Assembly: GCF_001486165.1 (NCBI RefSeq)
Contig: NZ_LN908977.1
Span: 698,122 to 762,121 of the forward strand
Reading direction: 5' to 3'
Length of the DNA: 64,000 bases
From: Bittarella massiliensis (ex Durand et al. 2017)
GTDB lineage: Bacteria > Bacillota > Clostridia > Oscillospirales > Ruminococcaceae
The number at the start of each line of letters is the position of its first letter. Within the stretch, counting starts at the first letter, position 1. Positions 18,483 to 27,132 of the stretch are shown piece after piece. The notes under the pieces are model-generated. The model was not told the origin of the DNA and searched no databases. It worked only from the letters and a program-made list of their open reading frames with translations. Position numbers and translations under genes: made by a program.

Positions 18483-19587
18483 GGGGATACAGTATATCGG
18501 CCGCAAGCAGTTTGCCCTGCTGCTGGTCCTCTCCAACCTCTTCAGCTACCTGACCTACTACCCCCGCGCCACCGCCGGACAGGTGGAGTTTGGCTCCAGC
18601 ATTGCCGGATTGGTCCTGGGCAACCTGGCCGTCTGGGGGATCGGCGCCCTCTTTTTCGCGCTGGAGGACGGCACTGGCAAGAACCTCTGCGACTTCATGC
18701 TCCTGTACAACCGGCCTTTGGGGCGGCTCTACAACGGGCTGTTGGCGGCCTTTCTGGGGCTGGCCGCCGCCCACTCCATCTGCGGTTTTGTCCGCTTTCT
18801 CAACCGGGAGATCTTCCCTCAGAGCAGCTATCTGGTCTTTTTGCTCCCCTTCCTGGGGGTGCTCATCTTCGGCGTGGTGGTGGGGATCGAGAGCTTTGCC
18901 CGCACCGCTTCGGTAATTTTTGTCTGCGCCGCCCTCTCCGTCGCCCTCATCTTTTTCGGCACGGTGGGGAACGTGGAGCCGTCGGCCCTGCGGGCCTATT
19001 CGCAGGTGCGGTGGAACGGACTCTGGGGGACCTTTGTCGCCGTCTTGCAGTCGAATGTGGAGCTGCTGCTCCTCTTCACCCTGGTCAAGCACCTGGCGCA
19101 GCGCACCCCCTCGGTCTTTCAGGGCTACTTCTGGCTGGCCACCGGCGGGTCGGTGGGCCTATCCCTACTGGTGAAGCTGGCCCTGGGGAACTACGCCCAG
19201 ACGCAGCAGTACCCCTTTTACGCCCTGGCCGTCTCCTCCGACCTGTCGGTGGTCCAGCGGCTGGACTCCTTTTACCTGGTCATCTGGGTGCTCATCTCCT
19301 TTGCGCGGGTGACCGCCCTGCTGCTGGCCCTCTGCACCGCCCTGCAAGGGGTGCTGCCCGACCGCCGCTACAACAGTGGGGCCTGGACGGTGCTGGCCCT
19401 GGTGGCCGCCCTCTCGGTGGCGGTGGGGGCCAGCAACCGGCTATATGAGTGGCTCACGGCCGTGGTCAAGGGCTGCTTTGCCCCCCTGACCTTGGCGCTG
19501 TTGCCCCTGCTCTACGTGCTTTATAAGCGGGCGACAAACGGAGGGGAGAAGAGGAGAGGAGGTGCTCGCGGTGAAGCGGTTCACTAG
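18475..19587 (+). CDS. gerKB: spore germination receptor subunit B (GerB-type permease)
   Basis: A 370-residue membrane protein of the spore germination branch of the APC transporter superfamily, with about ten membrane helices. The opening ISRKQ-like segment (IGRKQFALLLVLSNL, residues 8-22) and the TYYP motif shortly after are typical. It is thought to bind or pass the germinant next to the A subunit. ATG at 18475 overlaps the A-subunit stop; an alternative ATG at 18460 would add five residues. The last part is Arg/Gly-rich and overlaps the C-subunit start by 17 bases. Confidence 0.9.
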   Translation: MHKGIQYIGRKQFALLLVLSNLFSYLTYYPRATAGQVEFGSSIAGLVLGNLAVWGIGALFFALEDGTGKNLCDFMLLYNRPLGRLYNGLLAAFLGLAAAHSICGFVRFLNREIFPQSSYLVFLLPFLGVLIFGVVVGIESFARTASVIFVCAALSVALIFFGTVGNVEPSALRAYSQVRWNGLWGTFVAVLQSNVELLLLFTLVKHLAQRTPSVFQGYFWLATGGSVGLSLLVKLALGNYAQTQQYPFYALAVSSDLSVVQRLDSFYLVIWVLISFARVTALLLALCTALQGVLPDRRYNSGAWTVLALVAALSVAVGASNRLYEWLTAVVKGCFAPLTLALLPLLYVLYKRATNGGEKRRGGARGEAVH

Positions 19588-20419
19588 TGTGGCGACAGCT
19601 TTGCTCTGCTGTCTGTTGCTGCTCACCGGCTGTGCCGGCGGACAGCAGATCAGCCGCCGCAAGATCGTTCGCGCCCTGGCGCTGCAGGGGGATGAGCGCG
19701 GCTACACGGCGGTCCTCTGCATCCTGCAGCCGGAGGAGAACCAATACCTCACCCTGCGGGGGGAGGACCTGGGCGACCTGCAGCGCCAGCTCTCCCAGCG
19801 GGAGGTCTTTTTGGACAGCGCTGACCAGGTCTTTGTCTCCGACGAACTGGTCTACCGGGGCAACCTGCCCCTGCTGCGGCAGTTCTTCATCGAGCAGCTG
19901 CGCATCCGGCCGAGCGCCAAAATTTACGCCTACACCGGCGAATACAGCGAGGAGTGGATGGGCCTCACCCGGGAGGAAAACGGCCAGTTCGGCTTTGCCG
20001 AGATCCGCGACCTGGCCGACGAGAGGGTCACTCTGCCGATCGTTGAAGCAGGGCCGCTGGGCGCGGGCGCGGTGCGGGCCCTCCGTGCGGAGGAGGAGCG
20101 CTCCTACCCGCTGGGGGCCCAGGAATACCTGGGGTACCTCCTCCTCAACCGGCGGCTGGACGGCTACAAGAGCGAGTGGGGGCTGATTGCCAGCGCCGCC
20201 CCCTACATTCAGCCCGGGGAGGGGAGGGGAGAGGGCGTGGTCACGGTATCTGTGCGCACCTCTCCACAAGTGACTGAAAAAGAGCTGACAGAAGCCATTG
20301 AAAGCTATCAAAAATTGTGCGCAGATCGGCTTTGTAATCCCATTGACCTGCTGGAAGACAGGGTGTTTTGCGTTTCTCTGCAACAGAAAAACGGAGACTC
20401 TTTTCAGGAAATTTTGTGA
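19571..20419 (+). CDS. gerKC: germination receptor subunit C (GerC-type lipoprotein), short
   Basis: A 282-residue predicted lipoprotein: signal peptide with lipobox LLTGC (Cys21), then a GerC-like outer-leaflet domain. It is markedly shorter than usual GerC proteins (about 350-400 residues) and only weakly similar, so part of the first domain may be missing. The GTG at 19571 is chosen because GAGAGGAGG lies about eight bases upstream; GTG at 19562 sits on that site. The C-terminal 60 residues are richer in AT than the rest. It completes an A-B-C operon and is followed by the terminator at 20503. Confidence 0.82.
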   Translation: MKRFTSVATALLCCLLLLTGCAGGQQISRRKIVRALALQGDERGYTAVLCILQPEENQYLTLRGEDLGDLQRQLSQREVFLDSADQVFVSDELVYRGNLPLLRQFFIEQLRIRPSAKIYAYTGEYSEEWMGLTREENGQFGFAEIRDLADERVTLPIVEAGPLGAGAVRALRAEEERSYPLGAQEYLGYLLLNRRLDGYKSEWGLIASAAPYIQPGEGRGEGVVTVSVRTSPQVTEKELTEAIESYQKLCADRLCNPIDLLEDRVFCVSLQQKNGDSFQEIL

Positions 20420-20502
20420 CCATTGCCAGATTCTGAGAAATTGCTGGCAAACGTTTGCACAGTTTTTGAGGGACGGAGTGCCCATCGCCGTGTCCCGCAC
20501 GC

Positions 20503-20543
20503 AAAAAGCGGCCAGGCCGAATCGCTCGGTCTGGCCGCTTTTG
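20503..20543. terminator. bidirectional terminator between gerKC and the dehydrogenase
   Basis: AAAAGCGGCCAG pairs with CTGGCCGCTTTT, with an inner CCGA/TCGG stem; A-run to the left and T-run to the right serve both convergent genes. Confidence 0.85.
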
Positions 20544-20560
20544 AAACGCCGGGAAGAAGG

Positions 20561-21940
20561 CTATTTCTTGGTCAGTTTGTCGGCCACGTAGAGGCCGTTG
20601 GCCGCCGCCTGGGAGAGGGAACGGGTGAAACCGGCCCCGTCGCCCAGGGCGTAGATGCCCTTGCAGCCGCTGATGGCAAAGTCGTCGGCCGCCGGACGGG
20701 CGGAGTAGTATTTGCATTCAATGCCGTAGAGCAGGGTGTCGTGGTTGGCGGTGCCGGGGGCAATGGCGTCCAGGGCGTGCAGGGTCTCCAGGATGCTGTC
20801 GAGCTGGCGCTTAGGCATGCACAGGGAGAGATCGCCGGCCACCGCGTCCAGGGTGGGGCGGGTGGTGGACTGGCGCAGCCGGGCCTCGTCGGTGCGACGG
20901 CCGTTCTCCAAATCGCCCAGGCGCTGCACCAGCACGCTGCCGCCGCTGATGAGGTTGGCCAGCCGGGCCACGTGGCGGGCGTACTCGATGGGCTGGTTGA
21001 AGGGCTGGGTGAAGCGGATGGTGGAGAGGAGGGCAAAGTTGGAGTTCTGGCTCTTCTTGGCCTCGTCCCGGTAGGCGTGGCCGTTGACGGTGAGCACCCC
21101 GTCGGTGTTCTCGGTCACCACCTGGCCCCGCTCGTTAAAGCAGAACATCCTCGTCACGTCGCCGTATTTTTTGGAGCGGTACCAGATTTTGGGCTCGTAG
21201 ATCTTTTTGGAGAAGTCGTCCCAAATCATCGAGGGCAGCTCGACGCGCACCCCCACGTCCACCTGGTTGTTTTCCAGCGGGATCTGATTTTGGGCGCACC
21301 ACTCGGAGAAGAAGCGGCTGCCGGCCCGGCCCACGGCGAAGATGATCTCGTCCGCCTTGAAGGAGGCGGTGCCGCTGCGGTCCTCGGTGAAGATCTCGTG
21401 GCTCTCGCGGTCGACGTCGATCACGTTGGTGTCGGTGACGATCTCCACCCTGGAGCTGATCTCCTCGATGAGCTTGCGCATGGTATCGAAGTTGGCGTCG
21501 GTCCCCAGGTGTTTGAGCTGGGCCTGGGCCATGTGCAGGTCGTTTTGCAGGCAGAGCTTTTTCAGGTCGTTGTTGGGCATGAACCGCTCGGTGGTGGCGC
21601 CGAAGGAGACCAGGATCTTGTCGGCCTGCTCGATGTAGTCGATGACCGTGCTGGGGGCCAAAAAGTCGGTCAGCCAGCCGCCGTACTCGGTGGAGATGAC
21701 ATACTTGCCGTCGGAAAAGGCGCCGGCGCCGGCCATCCCCTCCATGATGGCGCAGGACTCGCACTTGATGCACTTTTGCACCTTTTTGGCGACGATGGGG
21801 CAGACCCGCTTGACGATGGCATGGCCCTTTTCCACCAGCACCACCGATTTCTCCGGGGCGTTCTCCGCGATCCGGTAAGCGGCCATGATGCCGCCGATGC
21901 CGCCGCCGATAATGGCAATGTCGTAGTGTTGTTTTTTCAC
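20561..21940 (-). CDS. FAD-dependent dehydrogenase (COG2509-like)
   Basis: A 459-residue flavoprotein of uncertain substrate. The N-terminal dinucleotide motif is IIGGGIGGIMA (residues 10-20). A cysteine cluster, Cys47, Cys57, Cys60 and Cys63 (CP..., then CIKCESC), precedes GMAGAGAFSDGKY, a signature of this uncharacterised family. The C-terminus has the second FAD motif GIYALGDGAGFTRSLSQAAANG. The start is the GTG at 21940, with GGAGGG eight bases upstream; the longer frame runs through the leader and is not used. It has a strong promoter at 22136-22163 and a long leader with a terminator-like hairpin, so its expression is probably regulated by attenuation. Confidence 0.85.
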   Translation of the reverse strand: MKKQHYDIAIIGGGIGGIMAAYRIAENAPEKSVVLVEKGHAIVKRVCPIVAKKVQKCIKCESCAIMEGMAGAGAFSDGKYVISTEYGGWLTDFLAPSTVIDYIEQADKILVSFGATTERFMPNNDLKKLCLQNDLHMAQAQLKHLGTDANFDTMRKLIEEISSRVEIVTDTNVIDVDRESHEIFTEDRSGTASFKADEIIFAVGRAGSRFFSEWCAQNQIPLENNQVDVGVRVELPSMIWDDFSKKIYEPKIWYRSKKYGDVTRMFCFNERGQVVTENTDGVLTVNGHAYRDEAKKSQNSNFALLSTIRFTQPFNQPIEYARHVARLANLISGGSVLVQRLGDLENGRRTDEARLRQSTTRPTLDAVAGDLSLCMPKRQLDSILETLHALDAIAPGTANHDTLLYGIECKYYSARPAADDFAISGCKGIYALGDGAGFTRSLSQAAANGLYVADKLTKK

Positions 21941-21973
21941 CGTGGTACCCTCCGTTTTCTTCTCTGCGCCACA

Positions 21974-22129
21974 AAAAATGGCGCGCCCCCGTTTGGGCGG
22001 GGGATCTGGCGCGCCATTTGAAGTGCAGGCGGCGACCCAGGTCGGGCCGCAGTCATTTCTGTATCGTACACAGGGGCGGGGAGGGGGAGATGTCCACATT
22101 TCGAGGACAGCTGTATCCCTTCCGCCCGA
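21974..22129 (-). promoter_or_regulatory. leader RNA with terminator-like hairpin (candidate riboswitch or attenuator)
   Basis: Transcripts from the minus-strand promoter would run about 190 bases before the dehydrogenase start. Near the end, AATGGCGCGCC pairs with GGCGCGCCATT with an inner CCCCC/GGGGG stem (21978-22020), followed by six T on the minus strand: a complete intrinsic terminator inside the leader. Upstream are GTCC/GGAC pairing and two copies of GATACAG (near 22105 and 22060). I recognise no known riboswitch class. Confidence 0.6.
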
Positions 22130-22135
22130 TGCGAT

Positions 22136-22163
22136 AGTATATCACAAAATTTGCGTTAGTCAA
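22136..22163 (-). promoter_or_regulatory. strong sigma-A promoter of the FAD dehydrogenase
   Basis: On the minus strand TTGACT (22163-22158), 16 bases, TATACT (22141-22136). The -35 overlaps the end of the glycosyltransferase gene. Confidence 0.8.
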
Positions 22164-23320
22164 GAGCGCAGGGCCTTGACATAGATTTTTTCGAGGTTTT
22201 CGCCCAGGGTCTTGGCGCCGGAGTGCTGCACCGACTCCACCACCGACTCCTTGAGGGGCTGTTTGTCCTCCAAATCCCGGTAGGCCAGCAGTTTTTCCGC
22301 CAGCTCGTCGGCGCTGTTGTAGATGAAGCCGTTGACCCCTTCCACCACCTGGCCCTTGTTCAGGGGGTCGTGGATGTGAAAGACCGGCAGGCCCACCGCC
22401 ATCCCCTCCAGCATGGAGATGGAGTTGGTGTCCGAGAGGGAGGCGGTGACGTAGGCGTCGCAGGCCACCAGGTATTCCAGCAGCTGGTCGTGCATCACCT
22501 TGCCGATGAACTGCACCTGGGGCGAGAGGCCCAGCGACGCGGCCCTGTCGATCAGCTCCTCCCGCTCCGGCCCGTCGCCGATGACCATCAGCTTGATGCG
22601 GGGCTCCTTTGCCAACTGGGAGGCGGCCCAGAAATCCAGCAGCTGGTCGATGTTTTTCTCCTTCCCGACCCGGCCGACGAAGACGGTGACAAAGTCGTCG
22701 GCCGCGTAGCCAAACTGCTCCCGCAGGGCGGCGACCTTCTCCATGTCGGCGTGTTCCAGGTTGAAGGTGTCCAGCTCCACCGGGTTGGGCACCACGTTGA
22801 CCGGCTTTTTGATGCCGTGGCTGCGCAGATAGCTCTCGACCTTTTTCGAGGGGCCGGTCACCTGGGCGGCGGCCTTGACAAACATCCGCGAGTAGCGGCC
22901 GGCCACCTGCTTGGCGGCGGGGATCAGGTGCTTGGGCACCACGTAGTAGAGGTAGTCGTCGTACATGGTGTGCATGGTGTAGACCATGGGGACCTTGCGC
23001 CGCTTGGCGTACTGGTAGCCGAAGAGGCCGATGCCGAACTCCTGGTGGACGTGGACGATGTCGGGGGCGAAGTTGTCGATGAGCTTTTCCCGCACCCGAC
23101 TCACGGGGGCGGCCAGGCCGTAGCCGTAGATCCGCTTGAGTTTTTTACAGGGGCAGTAGAGGACCCCGTCTTTCAAGGTGTGGCGCTTCACCTCCGGGTC
23201 GGCGGTCACCACCAATACCTGGTGGCCCAGCATCTCCAGACCGGTTTTCAGCGAGTGGACGTGGGTGACCACACCGTTGATGTACGGCAGATAGGTCTCG
23301 ACGAAAAGCGCTACTTTCAT
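22160..23320 (-). CDS. family 4 glycosyltransferase (diacylglycerol glucosyltransferase-like)
   Basis: A 386-residue GT-B glycosyltransferase. N-terminal domain begins with VALFVETYLPYINGVVTHV (residues 3-21, acceptor side); the C-terminal UDP-sugar domain has VFVGRVGKEKNIDQLL (about 213-228) and the catalytic-type E-x7-E region SLSDTNSISMLEGMAVGLPV (about 294-313). This resembles clostridial and Acholeplasma monoglucosyldiacylglycerol synthases and PimB-like enzymes, so a glycolipid product in the membrane is likely but not proven. ATG at 23320 has GAGGAG upstream. Confidence 0.85.
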   Translation of the reverse strand: MKVALFVETYLPYINGVVTHVHSLKTGLEMLGHQVLVVTADPEVKRHTLKDGVLYCPCKKLKRIYGYGLAAPVSRVREKLIDNFAPDIVHVHQEFGIGLFGYQYAKRRKVPMVYTMHTMYDDYLYYVVPKHLIPAAKQVAGRYSRMFVKAAAQVTGPSKKVESYLRSHGIKKPVNVVPNPVELDTFNLEHADMEKVAALREQFGYAADDFVTVFVGRVGKEKNIDQLLDFWAASQLAKEPRIKLMVIGDGPEREELIDRAASLGLSPQVQFIGKVMHDQLLEYLVACDAYVTASLSDTNSISMLEGMAVGLPVFHIHDPLNKGQVVEGVNGFIYNSADELAEKLLAYRDLEDKQPLKESVVESVQHSGAKTLGENLEKIYVKALRS

Positions 23321-23349
23321 AATCCAAAGAACTCCTCTGTATTGGTTTG

Positions 23350-23388
23350 GCGGGCCCCCGTCTGCAGGGGGAGGGGCCCGCCGGTCTT
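23350..23388 (-). promoter_or_regulatory. GC-rich hairpin in the glycosyltransferase leader
   Basis: GGCGGGCCCC pairs with GGGGCCCGCC between promoter and ribosome site. No T-run follows on the minus strand, so it is a leader hairpin rather than a terminator. Confidence 0.5.
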
Positions 23389-23398
23389 GTCTGCACCT

Positions 23399-23404
23399 AG
23401 TATA
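23399..23404 (-). promoter_or_regulatory. extended -10 promoter of the glycosyltransferase
   Basis: Minus strand TGGTATACT, an extended -10 element; the -35 position is a poor match. It is back-to-back with the hprK promoter. Confidence 0.6.
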
Positions 23405-23447
23405 CCATAATCGTTTTTTAAAAGAAACGCTTCCGGCTAAATGTCAG

Positions 23448-23476
23448 TTGAAAGGCGGCCATTTTTCATATATACT
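23448..23476 (+). promoter_or_regulatory. sigma-A promoter of the hprK operon
   Basis: TTGAAA (23448-23453), 17 bases, TATACT (23471-23476). Confidence 0.8.
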
Positions 23477-23503
23477 TAAGATACATTAAGGGGGACTGCA
23501 AAT

Positions 23504-24466
23504 ATGGAAGGAAAATTCAGCGTAAGTCTTGCCACCATCGTGCACAAATTCGGCCTGGAACCCATCGTGATGCCCAAGGACCCCGCCGAGATCGCCATCA
23601 CCGTGGGCGATCTGAACCGCCCCGGCCTCTACCTGGCGGGCCATCACGATTTTTTTGATTGCTCCCGCATCCAGCTCATCGGCAATTTGGAGTACTCCTA
23701 CCTGCTGGACCTCGACGACGAGGCGCGGGACGCAAGTCTCTGCCGCTTCTTCAAGACCCAGCCGGTCACCGTCATCTTCACCCGCGGGCTGGAGATTTTC
23801 GAGTCCGCCATCCGCTACGCCGAGGAAAACGGCGTCCCCCTGCTGCGCACCAGCGAGCCCACCTCCGCCTTCATGTCGGGGCTCAACTCCCTGCTCAACA
23901 TCGAACTGGCCCCCCGCATCACCCGCCACGGCGTGCTTGTCGAGGTCTACGGCGAGGGCATCTTGCTGTTGGGGGAGAGCGGCGTCGGCAAGAGCGAGAC
24001 CGCCATCGAGCTGGTCAAGCGGGGCCATCGGCTCATCGCCGACGACGCGGTGGAGTTGCGCAAGACCTCCACCACCACCCTGGTGGGCACTTCACCCGAC
24101 AACATCCGCCACTTTGTCGAACTGCGGGGCATCGGCATCGTCAACGTCCGCCGCATCTTCGGCATCGGCTCGGTCAAGATGAGCGAGAAGGTGGATATGA
24201 TCATCCACCTGGAGCCCTGGGAGGCCGACAAGAACTACGACCGCATCGGCCTGGAAAACACCCACACCGAAATTTTGGGGATCAAGATCCCCTCCCTCAC
24301 CATCCCGGTGAAGCCCGGGCGGAACCTGGCCATCATCATCGAGGTGGCGGCCATGAACAACCGCCAGAAGAGGATGGGCTACAACGCCGCCCGCCAGCTG
24401 CTGACCAACCTGGGAATGATCGAGGACGTAAAAAAGGCCGAGGAGCAGGACGTCGACCTCTTTTAG
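23504..24466 (+). CDS. hprK: HPr kinase/phosphorylase
   Basis: A 320-residue bifunctional enzyme that phosphorylates HPr (and Crh where present) on Ser46 and reverses it, setting carbon catabolite control. The Walker A motif GESGVGKSET is at about 157-166, preceded by RHGVLVEVYGEG with the catalytic His; the family signature ELRGIGIVNVRRIFGIGSV follows (about 205-223). Length and domain order are normal. ATG at 23504 follows AAGGGGG. First gene of a run that continues with the PHP phosphatase and murB. Confidence 0.96.
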   Translation: MEGKFSVSLATIVHKFGLEPIVMPKDPAEIAITVGDLNRPGLYLAGHHDFFDCSRIQLIGNLEYSYLLDLDDEARDASLCRFFKTQPVTVIFTRGLEIFESAIRYAEENGVPLLRTSEPTSAFMSGLNSLLNIELAPRITRHGVLVEVYGEGILLLGESGVGKSETAIELVKRGHRLIADDAVELRKTSTTTLVGTSPDNIRHFVELRGIGIVNVRRIFGIGSVKMSEKVDMIIHLEPWEADKNYDRIGLENTHTEILGIKIPSLTIPVKPGRNLAIIIEVAAMNNRQKRMGYNAARQLLTNLGMIEDVKKAEEQDVDLF

Positions 24467-24529
24467 GGGATGAACGGCCGCCCGACCACATAGAGTGAAT
24501 AGTGTAACGCCAAAGGAGATAAAAACAGC

Positions 24530-25252
24530 ATGAGATTGATTGCAGACACCCACACCCACACCATCGCCTCCACCCACGCCTACGGCACCGTCATCGAGAT
24601 GGCCCGGGGCGCCGCCGAAAAGGGGCTTCCCATCTTGGGGATGACCGACCACGCCCCCTCCATGCCCGACTCGCCCGACCTCTGGCACTTTGGCAACCTC
24701 CGCCAGCTCCCCCCGGTCATCGAAGGGGTGCGGGTGCTGCGGGGGTGCGAGCTGAACTTGATGGATTGCACCGGCAAGGTGGACCTGGACGAACACTTTT
24801 TGCAGAAGATGGAGTGGGTGGTCTGCTCGATGCACCCCGAGGTCATCGCCCCCGGCAGCGTGGAGGAGAACACCGAGGCGGTGCTCAACTTGCTGAAAAA
24901 CCCCTATGTGGACGTCTTTGGCCACCCCGGGGCCAACTGCTACCGCTTTGACTACGAGCGGGTGGTGCCCCTCTTCAAGGACAGCGGCAAGTACATCGAA
25001 TTCAACGCCTCGTCGGTGACCTTCCGCGAGGGGGCGGCCGAAAATATGTTCACCATCGCCAAGCTCTGCAAAGAGCACCGGGTGGAGGTCATCGTCAACA
25101 CCGACGCCCACTCCCCCTTCCGGGTGGGGGAATTTGAAAAGGCCACCGACATCCTCGCGGCCGCCGATTTTCCCGAAGAACTGATCGTCAACGCCGACCT
25201 GGGCCGCTTTGAAAAGGCCCTGGCCAACCGGCGCGTCCCGGTCTCTCTGTGA
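24530..25252 (+). CDS. PHP-domain phosphatase (YcdX-like)
   Basis: A 240-residue metal-dependent phosphoesterase. PHP motif I is DTHTHT (His8, His10); motif II GMTDHAPS (about 37-44); motif III includes CSMHPE (about 99-104) and GHP near 133; the final motif is NTDAHSPFRVG (about 188-198). This is the YcdX/HisK-like single-domain type that hydrolyses small phosphate esters; the substrate is unknown and a histidinol-phosphatase role is possible. ATG at 24530 follows AAAGGAGA. Between hprK and murB, same strand. Confidence 0.87.
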   Translation: MRLIADTHTHTIASTHAYGTVIEMARGAAEKGLPILGMTDHAPSMPDSPDLWHFGNLRQLPPVIEGVRVLRGCELNLMDCTGKVDLDEHFLQKMEWVVCSMHPEVIAPGSVEENTEAVLNLLKNPYVDVFGHPGANCYRFDYERVVPLFKDSGKYIEFNASSVTFREGAAENMFTIAKLCKEHRVEVIVNTDAHSPFRVGEFEKATDILAAADFPEELIVNADLGRFEKALANRRVPVSL

Positions 25253-25283
25253 CCGGAAATACTGCACTGGCAGGAGGAACGCT

Positions 25284-26189
25284 TTGAACTACGACCGCTT
25301 TATTCAAGAGGCAAAGACCAAGGACTGCGACATCTTGCGCGACGAACCCCTTTCCCGCCACACCACCTTTCGCATTGGGGGGACAGCCGACTGGATGGTC
25401 ATCCCCCACACCGCCCAGGCGGCAGGGGAGCTCTACACCCTGCTGGAGCGGGAAGGGCTTCCCTGGTTTCCGCTGGGGCGGGGCTCCAACCTGCTGGTGG
25501 GGGACGGGGGCTACCGCGGCGTGGTGCTCAAGAGCGCCAACAAATACGGCCGCCTCTCCTTTGACGGCGAGGCGGTGGAGGTGGACGCCGGGGTCTCTTT
25601 GGCGAGGCTTTGCTACAGCGCCTACCAGCACGGCCTCTCCGGGCTGGAATTTGCCTGGGGGATCCCCGGCAGCGTGGGCGGGGCGGCCTACATGAACGCC
25701 GGCGCCTACGACGGCGAGATGAAGGACGTCCTCTCCTCCGTGACCTTCTGGGAGGGGGGGGAGGAAAAGACCTTCTCCCGGGAGGAGTGCGGCTTTTCCT
25801 ACCGCCACAGCTACTTTTCCGACCGGGACTGCCTCATCACCCGGGTCTCCCTCGGCTTGCGGGCGGGGGAGAAGGGGGCCATCAAGGAGAAGATGGACGA
25901 CCTGCTGGGCCGCCGCTACACCAAACAGCCCATGGAGCAGCCCAGCGCCGGCAGCACCTTCAAACGCCCCCAGGGCAGCTATGCGTCCAAGCTCATCGAC
26001 GAGTGCGGGCTGCGGGGCTTTTCGGTGGGCGGGGCCCGGGTGAGCGAGAAACACTGCGGCTTTGTGGTCAACGCCGACGGCGCCACCTGCGCCGACGTGC
26101 TGGGGCTGATTGCCCAGGTGCAGCGGATCGTGCGCGAAAAGACCGGCTTCTCCCTGGAGCCGGAGGTGCGTTTTTTAGGGGAGCAGTGA
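25284..26189 (+). CDS. murB: UDP-N-acetylenolpyruvoylglucosamine reductase
   Basis: A 301-residue FAD enzyme making UDP-MurNAc for peptidoglycan. FAD-binding segments are GRGSNLLVGDGG (about 71-82) and WGIPGSVGGAAYMNAGAYDGE (about 128-148); the catalytic serine is in PSAGSTFKRP (about 220-229). It is the shorter type II form usual in Gram-positives. The start is TTG at 25284, because CAGGAGGA lies six bases upstream and no ATG fits; a longer frame overlaps the preceding gene. Confidence 0.94.
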   Translation: MNYDRFIQEAKTKDCDILRDEPLSRHTTFRIGGTADWMVIPHTAQAAGELYTLLEREGLPWFPLGRGSNLLVGDGGYRGVVLKSANKYGRLSFDGEAVEVDAGVSLARLCYSAYQHGLSGLEFAWGIPGSVGGAAYMNAGAYDGEMKDVLSSVTFWEGGEEKTFSREECGFSYRHSYFSDRDCLITRVSLGLRAGEKGAIKEKMDDLLGRRYTKQPMEQPSAGSTFKRPQGSYASKLIDECGLRGFSVGGARVSEKHCGFVVNADGATCADVLGLIAQVQRIVREKTGFSLEPEVRFLGEQ

Positions 26190-26218
26190 GGGCTGCCTCC
26201 CACCGACCAAACGAGACG

Positions 26219-26238
26219 AACTGCCCGTTCGGGCAGTT
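26219..26238. repeat. short hairpin in the murB-rapZ gap
   Basis: AACTGCCC and GGGCAGTT around a GTTC loop, without a T-run; probably an intercistronic processing or stabilising hairpin. Confidence 0.45.
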
Positions 26239-26256
26239 GGCGAGGGGGATGTAAAA

Positions 26257-27129
26257 ATGGACGCGAAGATGGAGCTTTTGGTGATCACCGGCCTTTCGGG
26301 AGCGGGGAAGAGCCAGGCGGTGCGGGTCATCGAGGACATGGGATACTACTGCATCGACAACATACCGCCGGCCCTGATCGGCCGCTTCTTTGAGGTCTGC
26401 GCACAGACCGATGGCAAGCTGCGCAAGGTGGCGGTGGTGGCCGACGCCCGCTCGGGCGACTTTTTCTACAAGCTGCTGGAAGAGGTGGAGAGCATCAAGG
26501 CCACCGGGGTCGACGTGAAGATCCTCTTTTTGGACTGCGCCGACGAGGTGCTGGTGCGCCGCTATAAGGAGACCCGCCGCCGCCACCCCCTGTTGGATGT
26601 GGCCGGTTCGCTGGAAAAGGCGGTGGCTGCCGACAGGCTGATCCTCAAGCCGGTAAAGGAGCAGGCCAACTACGTCATCGACACCACCCTCCTCTCCATC
26701 ACCCAGCTCAAGCAGCGCATCATCGACATCTTTGCCGACAGCGCCTCTTCCTTCTTCCAAATCGACACCCTCTCTTTTGGCTTTAAATACGGCATTCCGG
26801 TGGAGGCGGACTTGGTCTTTGACGTGCGCTTCCTGCCCAACCCCTTTTACATCCCCGAACTCAAGCACCAGACCGGGCTGGACCAGCCGGTCTACGACTA
26901 TGTGTTCGGGCAGAAGGAGACGGGGCTCTACGTGCAAAAGCTCTTTGACCTGCTGGATTTCTCGGTCCCCTACTACAAGAACGAGGGCAAGAGCCAACTG
27001 GTCATCGGCATCGGCTGCACCGGCGGCAAGCACCGCTCGGTGGCCATTGCAGAGACCCTCAACCGCCATTTTGCCGACCAGGGGCTCAAGGCCAAGGTCA
27101 CCCATCGGGACATCTTAAAGGACAGGTAG
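26257..27129 (+). CDS. rapZ: RapZ/YvcJ-family nucleotide-binding protein
   Basis: A 290-residue P-loop protein. Walker A TGLSGAGKSQ at residues 11-20; the C-terminal domain has the hallmark IGIGCTGGKHRSV motif (about 250-262). E. coli RapZ guides RNase E to the GlmZ small RNA and senses glucosamine-6-phosphate; YvcJ of Bacillus binds GTP and its role is less clear. ATG at 26257 with GAGGGGG upstream; an internal ATG at 26269 is possible. Four bases separate it from whiA. Confidence 0.93.
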   Translation: MDAKMELLVITGLSGAGKSQAVRVIEDMGYYCIDNIPPALIGRFFEVCAQTDGKLRKVAVVADARSGDFFYKLLEEVESIKATGVDVKILFLDCADEVLVRRYKETRRRHPLLDVAGSLEKAVAADRLILKPVKEQANYVIDTTLLSITQLKQRIIDIFADSASSFFQIDTLSFGFKYGIPVEADLVFDVRFLPNPFYIPELKHQTGLDQPVYDYVFGQKETGLYVQKLFDLLDFSVPYYKNEGKSQLVIGIGCTGGKHRSVAIAETLNRHFADQGLKAKVTHRDILKDR

Positions 27130-27132
27130 GCC

